The notes under the pieces are model-generated. The model was not told the DNA's origin, searched no databases, and saw nothing but the letters and a program-made list of their open reading frames with translations. This document shows, one piece after another, positions 1 to 10,038 of a stretch of DNA of 54,988 nt. Source of the DNA: Micrococcus sp. (GTDB lineage: Bacteria; Actinomycetota; Actinomycetes; Actinomycetales; Micrococcaceae); NCBI GenBank assembly GCA_029961105.1, contig JASBVO010000019.1, positions 1 to 54,988 on the forward strand. Direction: 5' to 3'. Numbering within the stretch: the first letter of the stretch is position 1; each line of letters opens with the position of its first letter. Both the position numbers and the translations under genes were made by a program.

Positions 1-3
1 GAG

Positions 4-55
4 GGGGTCAAATTTCAACCGTCGCTAAGGGGTCAGATTTCGACCGTCGTTGACA
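4..55. repeat. Two tandem 25-bp repeats, IS21-like end
   Basis: Two adjacent copies start at 4 and 29; both have the form GGGGTCARATTTCRACCGTC followed by GYTRA. The spacing is 25 bp. Short repeated blocks of this kind, with GGTCA and TTGACA, are typical of the inner ends of IS21-family elements; that link is from general knowledge of the family. No transposase is in the window, so this would be the edge of an element lying to the left, or a solo remnant. Confidence 0.45.
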
Positions 56-175
56 GGTGACGCTGTGGGACTCAGGCCCACGAATAATCACGGTGAAACC
101 GATGGCACAGAGGCGGGGGTTTCGAGAGCATGGAGGCGTCCTTCACGCCAGTGTCGAGAAACGAAGAGGTCCCCG

Positions 176-1384
176 ATGAAACTCTCACCTGATTCCGCCG
201 CCATTGTGGGGCAGACGGCAGGGGTGGTTGCCGAGCACGCCGAGGAGATCACCAAGGTCTTCTACCCGGACATGTTCGCCGCGCACCCGGAACTGCTGAA
301 CGTGTTCAATCGGGCGAACCAGGCGATCGGCGAACAGCCCAAGGCCCTGGCCGCGTCGGTGGTGGCGTTCGCGGTGCACCTGATCGACCCGGACGCACCG
401 GACTTCACCCCCGTGATGCAGCGCATCGCGCACAAGCATGTCTCCCTGGGCATCAAGGCACCGGAGTACCTGATCGTCGGGCGCTACCTGCTGGGTGCGG
501 TGAAGAAGGTCCTCGGTGACGCCATCACCCCGGAGGTGGGCGCCGCCTGGGATGAGGTCTACTGGCTCTTCGCCACCGCCCTGATCGCCGAGGAGGCCAG
601 GCTCTATGCCCAGGCCGGCACCGACCCCGAGCAGCCCTGGCGCAAGTACCGGGTGGTGGAGCGCTTCGAGGAATCCGACGAGGTGTTCTCGTTGCTGCTG
701 TCCCCGGTCTCCGGCCAGGTCCCCTCGCATCACACCGGGCAGTACGTGGCCATCGCCGTCGACCTGCCCGACGGGTTGCGCCAGCCCCGGCAGTACACCA
801 TCTCCTCGGGCCCGCGAGGGGACTCCCTGCGGGTGACCATCAAACGAGTCAAGGGGATCAACGGCGCCCCCGACGGTCAGGTCTCCGGCTGGTTGCACGA
901 GAACGCGAGACCCGGCACCGTCCTGGACGTATCCCAGCCGGCCGGCGACGTGGTGCTCGATGAGTCCGACGCACCCCTGGTGCTGGTCTCCGCCGGCATC
1001 GGCATCACCCCGGTGGCGGCCATCATGGAGGACCTCTCCCGCCGTCAGCCCGACCGTACCGTGCGGCTCTTCCACGCCGACAAGTCCCACGCCCACCACG
1101 CGCTCTACGACGGACTGCGCCGCCAGGTGCTGGCCATGTCCGATGCCCGCGCCCAGAACTGGTACGAGCAGGACGCCGAGAACGCCCCGACCCTGCACCC
1201 GGCCCGGCCCGGATTCATGGACCTCACCGACGTCGAGGTGCCGCAGAACGCGGAGGTGTTCATGTGCGGCCCGCTACCGTTCATGCAGATCGCCCGGCGC
1301 ACCCTGATCGACCAGGGCGTGCCCAGCGAGAACATCCACTACGAGGTCTTCGGCCCCGACCTCTGGGCCCAGCAGCCCCGGTAA
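176..1384 (+). CDS. hmp: Flavohemoglobin, nitric oxide dioxygenase
   Basis: Converts nitric oxide plus O2 to nitrate in the cytoplasm using NAD(P)H, FAD and heme. The 402-aa protein has the full three-domain layout. The globin domain (about 1-140) carries the B10 Tyr (Y30, in VFYPDMF) and proximal His (H88, in HKHVSLGI). The FAD domain has RQYTISSGP, and the NAD domain has VSAGIGITP and a C-terminal FGPD. The ATG at 176 was chosen because residue 1 then matches the usual MLSxxS start; the open frame reaches back to 50 but that part is unlike the family. A GAAGAGG ribosome site lies just upstream. It is convergent with a Cys-containing HTH regulator that is a plausible NO-responsive partner. 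Confidence 0.95.
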   Translation: MKLSPDSAAIVGQTAGVVAEHAEEITKVFYPDMFAAHPELLNVFNRANQAIGEQPKALAASVVAFAVHLIDPDAPDFTPVMQRIAHKHVSLGIKAPEYLIVGRYLLGAVKKVLGDAITPEVGAAWDEVYWLFATALIAEEARLYAQAGTDPEQPWRKYRVVERFEESDEVFSLLLSPVSGQVPSHHTGQYVAIAVDLPDGLRQPRQYTISSGPRGDSLRVTIKRVKGINGAPDGQVSGWLHENARPGTVLDVSQPAGDVVLDESDAPLVLVSAGIGITPVAAIMEDLSRRQPDRTVRLFHADKSHAHHALYDGLRRQVLAMSDARAQNWYEQDAENAPTLHPARPGFMDLTDVEVPQNAEVFMCGPLPFMQIARRTLIDQGVPSENIHYEVFGPDLWAQQPR

Positions 1385-1398
1385 CCGCCGCACATGTC

Positions 1399-1433
1399 GG
1401 GAGGCCCGGTCCCGTGGTCGGTCCGGGCCTCCC
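1399..1433. terminator. Bidirectional hairpin terminator
   Basis: Perfect 11-bp stem GGGAGGCCCGG / CCGGGCCTCCC with a 13-nt loop. It lies 14 nt past the hmp stop, between two convergent genes, so it can end both transcripts. There is no T-tract, as is common in high-GC actinobacteria. Confidence 0.75.
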
Positions 1434-1560
1434 GCGGCCCAGTGGACCGCTACGTGCATCCGTCGTCGGCAGTTCGCCCACGTCCCTGACCTCGGCGCGG
1501 CGGCGCCGTCGCGCCCGAAGGCGACCAGCCGACGTCGTGCTCCGGCGCTTCCCCGCCCGG

Positions 1561-2292
1561 TCAGTCCTCGCCGGGCCCGCGGGCGGCTCGCGCGCGCATG
1601 GCGCGCACCGCGTACTGCTCCAGTTCTGCGTCCCCGCTCTCCGGGTCGACGCCGCCGGGGCCTGCGGACCGGGCTTCCTCACCGGCGCGGCCGAGCACCA
1701 GCATGCAACGGTTGGCGCCGACGAAGGGGTGCAGGCTGCGCAGCTGTAGCGGGCCGGGGACCTGCTCGAGCTGGTCGCGCACCAGGGTGGCGTGCACCGA
1801 GCAGACCAGCGGGCGTTCCTCGTCGATCATCTGTTCGTACAGGCAGGGCAGCAGGCCGACCGTGAGGTTCTGTTCGTCGATCTCCGGCTCCAGGCCGGCG
1901 TCCTCGAGGTGCTCGTAGAGGGCATCGAGCTGATGCACCGCTTCCTGCCCGAGCGCTGCGCTGTGATCCAGTGCCGGGTCCAGGCCGCGCAGCCGGTCCC
2001 CGCGGGTCCGTGCCTGTGCCGTCCGGCGCTCGGCCACGGCGTTGTGCTCGGGATTGCGCACGGGGGAGTAGCCCTTCGGTGGGCGGCCCGGCCGTCCGGT
2101 CTCCACCGGTCCGCTCGCGATGAGCCCCTCGTTCTCCAGCACCCTCAGGTGGTCGCGGGCCGTGTTGAGGGGCAGGCCGGTGTCTTCGGCCAGTTCCTGC
2201 AGTTGCCGGCCCGGGGCGCGTTGCACCGCCCGCAGCAGCCGCAGGCGGTTCTTCTGGGTCAAGCCCCGATAGTCATGCACTCTCCGAGGCAT
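1561..2292 (-). CDS. Winged-helix regulator, SufR-like, probable Fe-S
   Basis: A 243-aa transcription regulator. The N-terminal 75 residues are a winged helix of the ArsR/SufR type (LQELAEDTGLPLNTARDHLR recognition region, then a GRPGRPPKGY wing). The C-terminal half has three cysteines, C150, C164 and C196, in the settings LLPC, LVCSVH and NRCML. This resembles the Cys pattern that ligates an Fe-S cluster in SufR-type regulators (family knowledge). The start at 2292 is preferred because TATCAT lies exactly 7 nt upstream, giving a leaderless mRNA; upstream ATGs at 2361 and 2301 would overlap that hexamer. Its convergent neighbour is hmp, so NO sensing through an Fe-S cluster is a reasonable inference but is not shown by the sequence. 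Confidence 0.8.
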   Translation of the reverse strand: MPRRVHDYRGLTQKNRLRLLRAVQRAPGRQLQELAEDTGLPLNTARDHLRVLENEGLIASGPVETGRPGRPPKGYSPVRNPEHNAVAERRTAQARTRGDRLRGLDPALDHSAALGQEAVHQLDALYEHLEDAGLEPEIDEQNLTVGLLPCLYEQMIDEERPLVCSVHATLVRDQLEQVPGPLQLRSLHPFVGANRCMLVLGRAGEEARSAGPGGVDPESGDAELEQYAVRAMRARAARGPGED

Positions 2293-2399
2293 GAACACCA
2301 TGATACGGAGCGGCGGCGGCTCGGCGGGACGTGATAACTTCCGATCCGGCACGGTGTTCACCGCTATGCTCCGGCGCCGGCGCAGCTACCGTGGGGCGG

Positions 2400-2807
2400 G
2401 TGGAGACCATCCTTGCCGCCGGCACCGTGATCTCCGACGACGCCGGCCGCGTGCTGCTGGTACTGCGCGGCCGCGAACCACAACGGGGCCGCTGGTCGGT
2501 GCCCGGCGGCAAAGTCGAACCGGGGGAGACCCTTGAGCAGGCCGCGGCCCGGGAGGCCCTGGAGGAGACAGGGCTGCAGGTGCGGATCGGCCGAGAACTG
2601 TGGTGCTTGGCGATCCCCCTCGGCGACGGGCGAGTGGTCTACGAGGTGCACGACTTCGCCGCCACCGTCACTGGCGGCGCCCTGGTCCCGGGCGGCGACG
2701 CCGCCGACGCCCGGTGGGTCGGTCGGGGTGAGTTGGCAACGCTGCCCCTGACCACGGATTTGGCGGTCTACCTCGCTGGCGCGGGCTTCCCCCGCCCCGG
2801 CACCTGA
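2400..2807 (+). CDS. Nudix hydrolase
   Basis: A 135-aa NUDIX-fold hydrolase of the MutT-like class, probably acting on nucleoside diphosphate derivatives. The Nudix box is complete: [20 protein letters not shown] followed by TG, matching GX5EX7REUXEEXGU. The GTG at 2400 is chosen because the protein then begins [11 protein letters not shown], the first beta strand of the fold, and because TACCGT (2387-2392) stands 7 nt before it, the leaderless pattern; GTG at 2391 and ATG at 2331 are alternatives. It is transcribed divergently from the HTH regulator, about 110 bp away. Substrate unknown. Confidence 0.85.
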   Translation: METILAAGTVISDDAGRVLLVLRGREPQRGRWSVPGGKVEPGETLEQAAAREALEETGLQVRIGRELWCLAIPLGDGRVVYEVHDFAATVTGGALVPGGDAADARWVGRGELATLPLTTDLAVYLAGAGFPRPGT

Positions 2808-3052
2808 GGGCCAGGAACGACTGCACACCTCTCCTCCGCAGCCTCCTGGAGGTCGATAATGCCGAGGCGTGCGGTGGCGCTGCGCGCGCTTGGTGCCCCT
2901 CTACGGGCGGCACCCGACGTGGCCCGCCAACGAGTCCGGGCGCCGGGCCGCCCTGAGAAGGCCGGGACAAGGTAGGACGCGTCGCCCATTCGATCAGCCC
3001 ACAACGCCGAGAACCTCAACGCCCGCCTCGGCACGGCCGCTAGCCTTGCCGC

Positions 3053-3586
3053 ATGCCCTCCGACCCGGTTCGCGTCCTGTTACTGGCCGACACGCACGTC
3101 CCGAACCGGGCGCGCGCCCTGCCGGCCCAGGTGTGGCGCGCGGTGGGCGAGGCCGACGTCGTCTTCCACGCCGGGGACTGGCAGGTCCCGGAGCTGCTGG
3201 ACGAGCTGGAGTCCCGGGCCCGCCGGCTGGTGGGCGTGTGGGGCAACAATGACGGGCCCGAGCTGCGCCAACGCCTGCCGGAGGTCGCGCGCGTGGAGAT
3301 CGGCGGGGTCCGGTTCGCGATGACGCACGAGACGGGCGCCGCCCGCGGCCGGGAACGCCGGATGGCGCAGGAGTTCCCGGATGCAGACGTCCTCGTCTTC
3401 GGGCACAGCCACATCCCGTGGGACACCGTGGCCGGGGAGGACACGGCGAACCCGGGGCTGAGACTGCTCAATCCCGGCTCGCCCACGGATCGGCGGCGCC
3501 AGCCCGAGTGCACGATGATGACCGCTCACGTGGTGGACGGGCGTCTCACCGAGGTGAGTCTGGTCCCGGTGGACCGCACGCCCTGA
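3053..3586 (+). CDS. YfcE/MJ0936-type metallophosphoesterase
   Basis: A 177-aa calcineurin-like phosphodiesterase of the small YfcE family, binuclear-metal dependent. Metal ligands are visible in order: LLADTHVP (D and H), HAGDW (D), WGNND (N and D), MTHETG (H) and FGHSHIP (GHxH). The length is normal for the family. The start is supported by TAGCCT (3041-3046), 6 nt before the ATG, so the mRNA is probably leaderless. The closing NPGSPTDRR segment is the usual C-terminal loop. It is followed by a palindromic terminator element and the convergent SelO gene. The in vivo substrate cannot be told. Confidence 0.9.
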   Translation: MPSDPVRVLLLADTHVPNRARALPAQVWRAVGEADVVFHAGDWQVPELLDELESRARRLVGVWGNNDGPELRQRLPEVARVEIGGVRFAMTHETGAARGRERRMAQEFPDADVLVFGHSHIPWDTVAGEDTANPGLRLLNPGSPTDRRRQPECTMMTAHVVDGRLTEVSLVPVDRTP

Positions 3587-3610
3587 TCCCGCCGCATCTT
3601 CCCCACATCT

Positions 3611-3707
3611 GCCGGTCGAAAGTGCACGCGAACACGCCGGATCCGATGGATTCCGGGGCGTTTTCGACCGCTAGTTGCGCGCGACCAGGAGTTTCGACCG
3701 CCAGTTG
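3611..3707. terminator. Palindromic intergenic element, copy A
   Basis: An imperfect palindrome between convergent genes. CGGTCGAAA at 3613-3621 pairs with TTTTCGACCG at 3661-3670, and ACGCCGGA pairs imperfectly with TTCCGGGGCGT. The A-tract and T-tract flank the GC stem on both sides, so it could terminate in both directions. A third half-copy, TTTCGACCGCCAGTTG, follows at 3692-3707. It belongs to the same family as 13469-13540, 23177-23232 and 37036-37108. Confidence 0.65.
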
Positions 3708-3716
3708 CTCGGCAGC

Positions 3717-5399
3717 TCAGGTGCCGCAGAATGTGCGGTAGCGGCCGAAGTCCTCGGGAGGGCCCTCGGCGTAGCGCTCCAGCCCGGGCCGCTCCTCGAA
3801 CGGCCGGGTCACGGCCTCCAGCAGCCGCTCCAGGGGCCCGACGTCGTCCCCCTGGGCCGCGGCGAGCGCCTCCTCCACGAGGTGGTTGCGGGGGATATAG
3901 ACGGGGTTGACCCGGTCCATCAGCTCCGGGTCGGGGGCCAAGGCCTTCCAGCGCTCCAGCCAGGCATCGAAGGCGGGCCGGTCGGTGAACACCGCCTGGA
4001 CCGGCCCGGCGTCCCCGCGGGCGGCGGCGCCCAGCCGGCGGAAGAATCCGGTGAAGTCGATGTGGTCCTGCTGCAGCAGGGCGAGCAGCTCATCGGCCAG
4101 CGGGCCGACCGTCTGCGGGTCGGTGTCCGCGGACAGCCCGAGCTTGCGCCGCATCCCGGCGGCGAAGGCCTCGCTGAACTGGCGGGTGAACCCCTCCAGT
4201 GCGTCGGTGGCGAGCGCGACCGCCTCATTCGGGTCCTCGTGCAGCACCGGCAGCAGCGCCTCGGCGAAGCGCGCCAGGTTCCACTGGGCGATCGCCGGCT
4301 GGTTGCCGTAGGCATAGCGCCCGGAGGTGTCGATCGAGCTGTACACGGCGGCCCGGTCGAAGGTGTCCATGAAGGCGCAGGGGCCGTAGTCGATGGTCTC
4401 GCCGGAGATCGTCATGTTGTCCGTGTTCATCACCCCGTGGACGAAGCCCACCAGCAGCCACTGCGCCACGAGCGAGGCCTGCGCCGAGACCACCTCCCGG
4501 AACAGGGCCAGCGGGGGGTTCTCCGCCTCCGCGGCCTCCGGGTGGTGCCGGGCGAGCGCGTGGTCGGCCAGGCGGCGCAGCACGGTGGGGTCCTCGAGGC
4601 TGCGCGCGTACTGGAAGCTGCCCACGCGCAGGTGGCTGGCCGCCACCCGGGCGAGCAGTGCCCCCGGCAGGGGTCCGTCCTCGCGCAGCACGGTCCGCCC
4701 GGTGCGCACCACCGCCAGGGACCGGGTGCTCGGGATGCCCAGGGCGTGCATCGCCTCGCTGACGAGGTACTCCCGGAGCATGGGCCCGACGGCGGCCCGG
4801 CCGTCCCCGCCGCGGGCGAAGGGCGTGGGACCTGAGCCCTTGAGGTGCACATCCCGCAACCGCCCCTCCGCCCCGACCAGTTCACCGAGCAGCAGGGCGC
4901 GGCCGTCCCCCAGCCGCGGGACGTACACCCCGAACTGGTGCCCGGCGTAGGCCTGGGCGATGGGCGTGCCGAGCGCGACGGCGGCCTCCGCTGCCGTCGG
5001 GCCCGACGCCGGCCCGGTGGCGCTCACCCCGACAGCCGCTGTGCCGCTCGCAAGATCAGTCGCCCCGTTGGCCGCGCTGTCGCTCGCGACCTCCGTCGCC
5101 CCGTCGCTCGTGCCGGGGCCCGTGCTTGCCGAGGTGCCCTCCGCGCCCGCCTTCGGGGAGGCGCCGTCCGCGCTCGCGGGAGCGCCGTCGTCGGGAACCA
5201 CGCCGGTGCCGGTGAGGAACCGCAGCCCGTCCGGGGTGCGCAGCCACCCCGGGTCCAGCCCGAGCTCGGCGGCCAGCGGCTCGTTGAGCACCAGCAGCCG
5301 TGGCGCCGGGGTGTCCTCGGCGCGCCACGGTACGGACAGCTCCGGCAGGTCGGCCGCGAAGTGGGCCTGCAGGGCGAGGGCGGGGGTGGTGCGGCTCAT
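3717..5399 (-). CDS. selO: SelO/YdiU protein adenylyltransferase
   Basis: A pseudokinase-fold enzyme that transfers AMP from ATP to protein hydroxyls (known for SelO; linked to redox stress). The 560-aa protein keeps [37 protein letters not shown], the helical [16 protein letters not shown], and the catalytic-like [10 protein letters not shown] and DYGP. It ends TFCGT, with a Cys near the C-terminus where eukaryotic homologues carry selenocysteine. Residues about 68-138 are an Ala/Ser/Gly/Thr-rich insertion before the GHQFG motif that is not part of the usual fold. The start is supported by TACGCT ending 6 nt before the ATG (leaderless). It is convergent with the phosphoesterase. Confidence 0.93.
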   Translation of the reverse strand: MSRTTPALALQAHFAADLPELSVPWRAEDTPAPRLLVLNEPLAAELGLDPGWLRTPDGLRFLTGTGVVPDDGAPASADGASPKAGAEGTSASTGPGTSDGATEVASDSAANGATDLASGTAAVGVSATGPASGPTAAEAAVALGTPIAQAYAGHQFGVYVPRLGDGRALLLGELVGAEGRLRDVHLKGSGPTPFARGGDGRAAVGPMLREYLVSEAMHALGIPSTRSLAVVRTGRTVLREDGPLPGALLARVAASHLRVGSFQYARSLEDPTVLRRLADHALARHHPEAAEAENPPLALFREVVSAQASLVAQWLLVGFVHGVMNTDNMTISGETIDYGPCAFMDTFDRAAVYSSIDTSGRYAYGNQPAIAQWNLARFAEALLPVLHEDPNEAVALATDALEGFTRQFSEAFAAGMRRKLGLSADTDPQTVGPLADELLALLQQDHIDFTGFFRRLGAAARGDAGPVQAVFTDRPAFDAWLERWKALAPDPELMDRVNPVYIPRNHLVEEALAAAQGDDVGPLERLLEAVTRPFEERPGLERYAEGPPEDFGRYRTFCGT

Positions 5400-5511
5400 G
5401 GGCCCAGCGTACTCACGCTCCAGTCCGGGGAAAGAGGCGCGGGCGGCCCCTCGTCCGGCACCGACCGGATCCGTAGGCTACGGGCATCGGTCCGCACGGA
5501 GGGAGAGCGCG

Positions 5512-5961
5512 ATGGCACGCCCATCGGGCACCACGGAACCCACGACGTCCCGGCTGGCCTGCGCGCAGGGGCTGTACCTGCTGGTGACCGGGGCCTGGCC
5601 GCTGGTGCACTACCGCAGCTTCGAGTGGGTGACCGGACCCAAGGTGGACCGGTGGCTCGTGCAGACCGTGGCCGGGCTCGGCGTGACCATCGGCTGGGCG
5701 ATGTTCCGCGCCGGTTCCGCGCCGGGGCAGGGCCCGACGGCGGCTCGGCTTGGCGCGGGGTCCGCGCTCACCTTCGGGGCCATCGACGCGGTCTACGGCG
5801 CAACCGGCCGGATCCGGCGGCTCTACCTGGCGGACGCGGCCGTGGAGGCCGCCTGGCTCGCCGCGTGGGCGCTCAGGCGGGACCGTGGCGGCGGGCCTCG
5901 ACCACGGCGGACTGGATCCCGCGGTCCCAGGGCTCACCGTGCCCGGGCAGCACGAGCGTAG
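5512..5961 (+). CDS. Small hypothetical membrane protein
   Basis: A 149-aa protein with about three to four hydrophobic segments (LACAQGLYLLVTGAWPLVHY; TVAGLGVTIGWAMF; an Ala/Leu-rich pair near residues 100-125) and an Arg-rich tail. GGAGGGAG lies about 7 nt before the ATG and TAGGCT (5474-5479) is a likely -10. The N-terminal VTGAWPLVHYRSFE block resembles a family of uncharacterised actinobacterial membrane proteins, as far as I can recall. The last 89 bases overlap the 3' end of the convergent MBL-fold gene, and that tail looks less protein-like. Function unknown. Confidence 0.7.
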   Translation: MARPSGTTEPTTSRLACAQGLYLLVTGAWPLVHYRSFEWVTGPKVDRWLVQTVAGLGVTIGWAMFRAGSAPGQGPTAARLGAGSALTFGAIDAVYGATGRIRRLYLADAAVEAAWLAAWALRRDRGGGPRPRRTGSRGPRAHRARAARA

Positions 5962-6616
5962 CGCCGGTGGCGGCCAGGACGTCCAGTGAGCGCAGCGCCA
6001 GGGCGCTGTCCGCGGTGGCCGCGCCCGCGATGATCCGCGGGCCGGTCTCGCCGGTGTAGGGGTCCAGGGTCACGAGGGCGTCGCCGGTGAGCAGGACGTC
6101 GCGGTCGGGCAGGTGCAGCGCGCAGTGGCCGTAGGTGTGGCCCGGGCTCTCGACGACGCGCGGCCGCCCAGGCACCGGCACGGTGTCCCCGGCCTGGAGG
6201 TCGTCCGTGACCTGGGTGCCCTTCACGGCCAGGGCGCCGCCGACGAGCATCGCGGTGAGGATCGGCACGGCCCGGGGGTGCTTCAGCGGGTAGGCAGCGC
6301 GCGGGTTCTCGTGGGCGTACCGGTAGGGGTGCGCGGCCAGGGTGCGTTCGGCGCGATGGGCGTACACCGGCACGCCCAGCCGGTGGACGAGCCGCCGGGC
6401 GACGCCCACGTGGTCGAAGTGGGCGTGCGTGAGCACGAGGGCCTTGACGTCCTCCGGCCGCCGGCCGATCGTGCGGATCGCCCGGCCCAGTTCGGTCCAG
6501 ACCGCGGGCAGCCCGGCGTCGACCAGGGTGACGCCGTCATCGTCCTCGACCAGGTAGCAGTTGACGTGCGCGTGGTCGATCCGGTGTACGCCGGGGGCGA
6601 TGTCACGGGTGAGCAT
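5873..6616 (-). CDS. MBL-fold metallo-hydrolase
   Basis: A 247-aa metallo-beta-lactamase-fold hydrolase (glyoxalase II/RNase Z-like superfamily), cytoplasmic. The zinc site is visible: THAHFDHVG (HxHxDH), SPGHTYGH (H), GDALVT (D) and LPGHGEPW (H). An AGGAGGAAT ribosome site stands directly before the ATG at 6616, with TAGGAC further up as a possible -10. The substrate is unknown; related proteins act on thioesters or lactones. Its 3' end overlaps the convergent small membrane protein. Confidence 0.9.
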   Translation of the reverse strand: MLTRDIAPGVHRIDHAHVNCYLVEDDDGVTLVDAGLPAVWTELGRAIRTIGRRPEDVKALVLTHAHFDHVGVARRLVHRLGVPVYAHRAERTLAAHPYRYAHENPRAAYPLKHPRAVPILTAMLVGGALAVKGTQVTDDLQAGDTVPVPGRPRVVESPGHTYGHCALHLPDRDVLLTGDALVTLDPYTGETGPRIIAGAATADSALALRSLDVLAATGATLVLPGHGEPWDRGIQSAVVEARRHGPA

Positions 6617-6710
6617 GATTCCTCCTGGGTCGTCCTACGGTGTCCGTTCTCCACCGTAGGGGCCGGGACGGCGCACGGCGAGTCACCGTCGCGGGACGCC
6701 GGGCAAGGGC

Positions 6711-6768
6711 AGGGCCCCGGGGTGTCCGGCTGCGTGAGGGGAACGCATCGTGCCGGGCCCGGGGCCCT
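6711..6768. terminator. Long segmented hairpin after katE
   Basis: An 11-bp perfect outer stem, AGGGCCCCGGG (6711-6721) with CCCGGGGCCCT (6758-6768). It encloses two further paired blocks, CCGGC/GCCGG (6726-6730 and 6752-6756) and TGCGT/ACGCA. It sits between the end of katE and the start of the MBL gene on the same strand, so it most likely ends katE transcription. Confidence 0.7.
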
Positions 6769-6879
6769 CTGTCATCATCACTCGCACCTTGATGAGGTGC
6801 TCCCCAGCGTAGGGAACGGCCTTGGGAACAGCCCGGACGCCAGCTGGGCAGCGGCTGGCAATCCGGGCGGTCCCTCGGC

Positions 6880-9102
<2,223 letters not shown>

Positions 9103-9404
9103 CGTGTCGCCTTTCGCCGATGGTGTGGTGTGCTGCCACCCTAAGCACCGCAAGGGGGGTCTTGGCCAGCGCCCTTCCTCCGGCTGCGGCCTTTGGTGAC
9201 GGCCCGGCGCGCCGCCGACCGGATCCTGCGCTCCGTGCGGGGCAGTGGGACGATGGGCGCCACGAAATCGAGTGGCACCGGTGCGCGGCCGTCCGGGACC
9301 AGCGCGGAGCCGGTGCGGAACCGGTGCGGAACAGGCAAGGGAGGTCCGCCATCGTCAGGCACACCGACCGCCGCCGGGCCGAGGACTGGAATGCCCTCTC
9401 AGGC

Positions 9405-9941
9405 ATGGTCGACGACTTCAGGGAGACCGTCTTCTGGTGGTTGCTCGTCCGCGGCCTCCTGGCCCTGGCCTTCGGCCTCATCATGGTCTTCCTGCCGGCA
9501 GCCGGTGCGGCCGGGTTGGGCATCATCGTCGGGGCCTGGCTCGTCCTGGACGGGATCACCGGCTGCGGGATCGCGATGCAGCGCCAGCGGACCGGCCGCC
9601 GCTGGCGGATGGCCCTGCTCGGCGGGTTGGTGGCGATCATGGCCGGCCTGGCCGTGGTGGTCTTCCCCTATGCCGCCGCGCTGGTGGGCGGGCTGGCCGT
9701 GCTGTGGATCCTGGCCATCGGCCTGGCGGTGCGCGGCCTCCTCGAGCTCGCCGACCGCCGCTCCGGGGCGTGGGGCAGTTTCCTGGGCCTGATCAACATC
9801 GTGGTCGCGATCGTGCTGGCGGTCGTCATGCTCGTCAACCCGCTCATCGCGCTGGGAGCCCTGGTGATCGTCGTCGGGATCTACGGCGTGGTGTTCGGGC
9901 TGGCCACCCTCCTCAACGCCGTCCGCGTCCGCCGGGGGTGA
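9405..9941 (+). CDS. HdeD/DUF308-like membrane protein
   Basis: A 178-aa integral membrane protein with about six hydrophobic helices, pairwise arranged as in the HdeD/DUF308 family (FWWLLVRGLLALAFGLIMVF; GLGIIVGAWLVLDGI; LLGGLVAIMAGLAVVVFP; and so on to the C-terminus). The role of the family is unclear; some members are linked to acid stress. The start is uncertain: the frame is open well upstream and a GGGAGG at 9343-9348 has no good start codon behind it, so I took the first ATG before the first helix. It is convergent with the ABC exporter gene. Confidence 0.75.
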   Translation: MVDDFRETVFWWLLVRGLLALAFGLIMVFLPAAGAAGLGIIVGAWLVLDGITGCGIAMQRQRTGRRWRMALLGGLVAIMAGLAVVVFPYAAALVGGLAVLWILAIGLAVRGLLELADRRSGAWGSFLGLINIVVAIVLAVVMLVNPLIALGALVIVVGIYGVVFGLATLLNAVRVRRG

Positions 9942-9963
9942 CCGTCGGTCGCAGTTCAGGTGC

Positions 9964-10022
9964 TCCCGGTCATCCTGACTGTTCCACGGTGGATTCACGG
10001 GGAGGCGTCAGGAAGACCGGGA
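9964..10022. terminator. Bidirectional hairpin terminator
   Basis: A 16-bp stem with one mismatch, TCCCGGTCATCCTGAC (9964-9979) with GTCAGGAAGACCGGGA (10007-10022). It fills the space between convergent genes ending at 9941 and 10039. Confidence 0.75.
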
Positions 10023-10038
10023 TGGCCGACCCGCGGCC

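Noticed and set aside
185-1198. 337-codon open frame on the minus strand
   Set aside because: Antisense to hmp, low-complexity translation with no domain; hmp is certain.
3675-4835. 386-codon open frame on the plus strand
   Set aside because: Antisense to selO; no motifs and no start signal.
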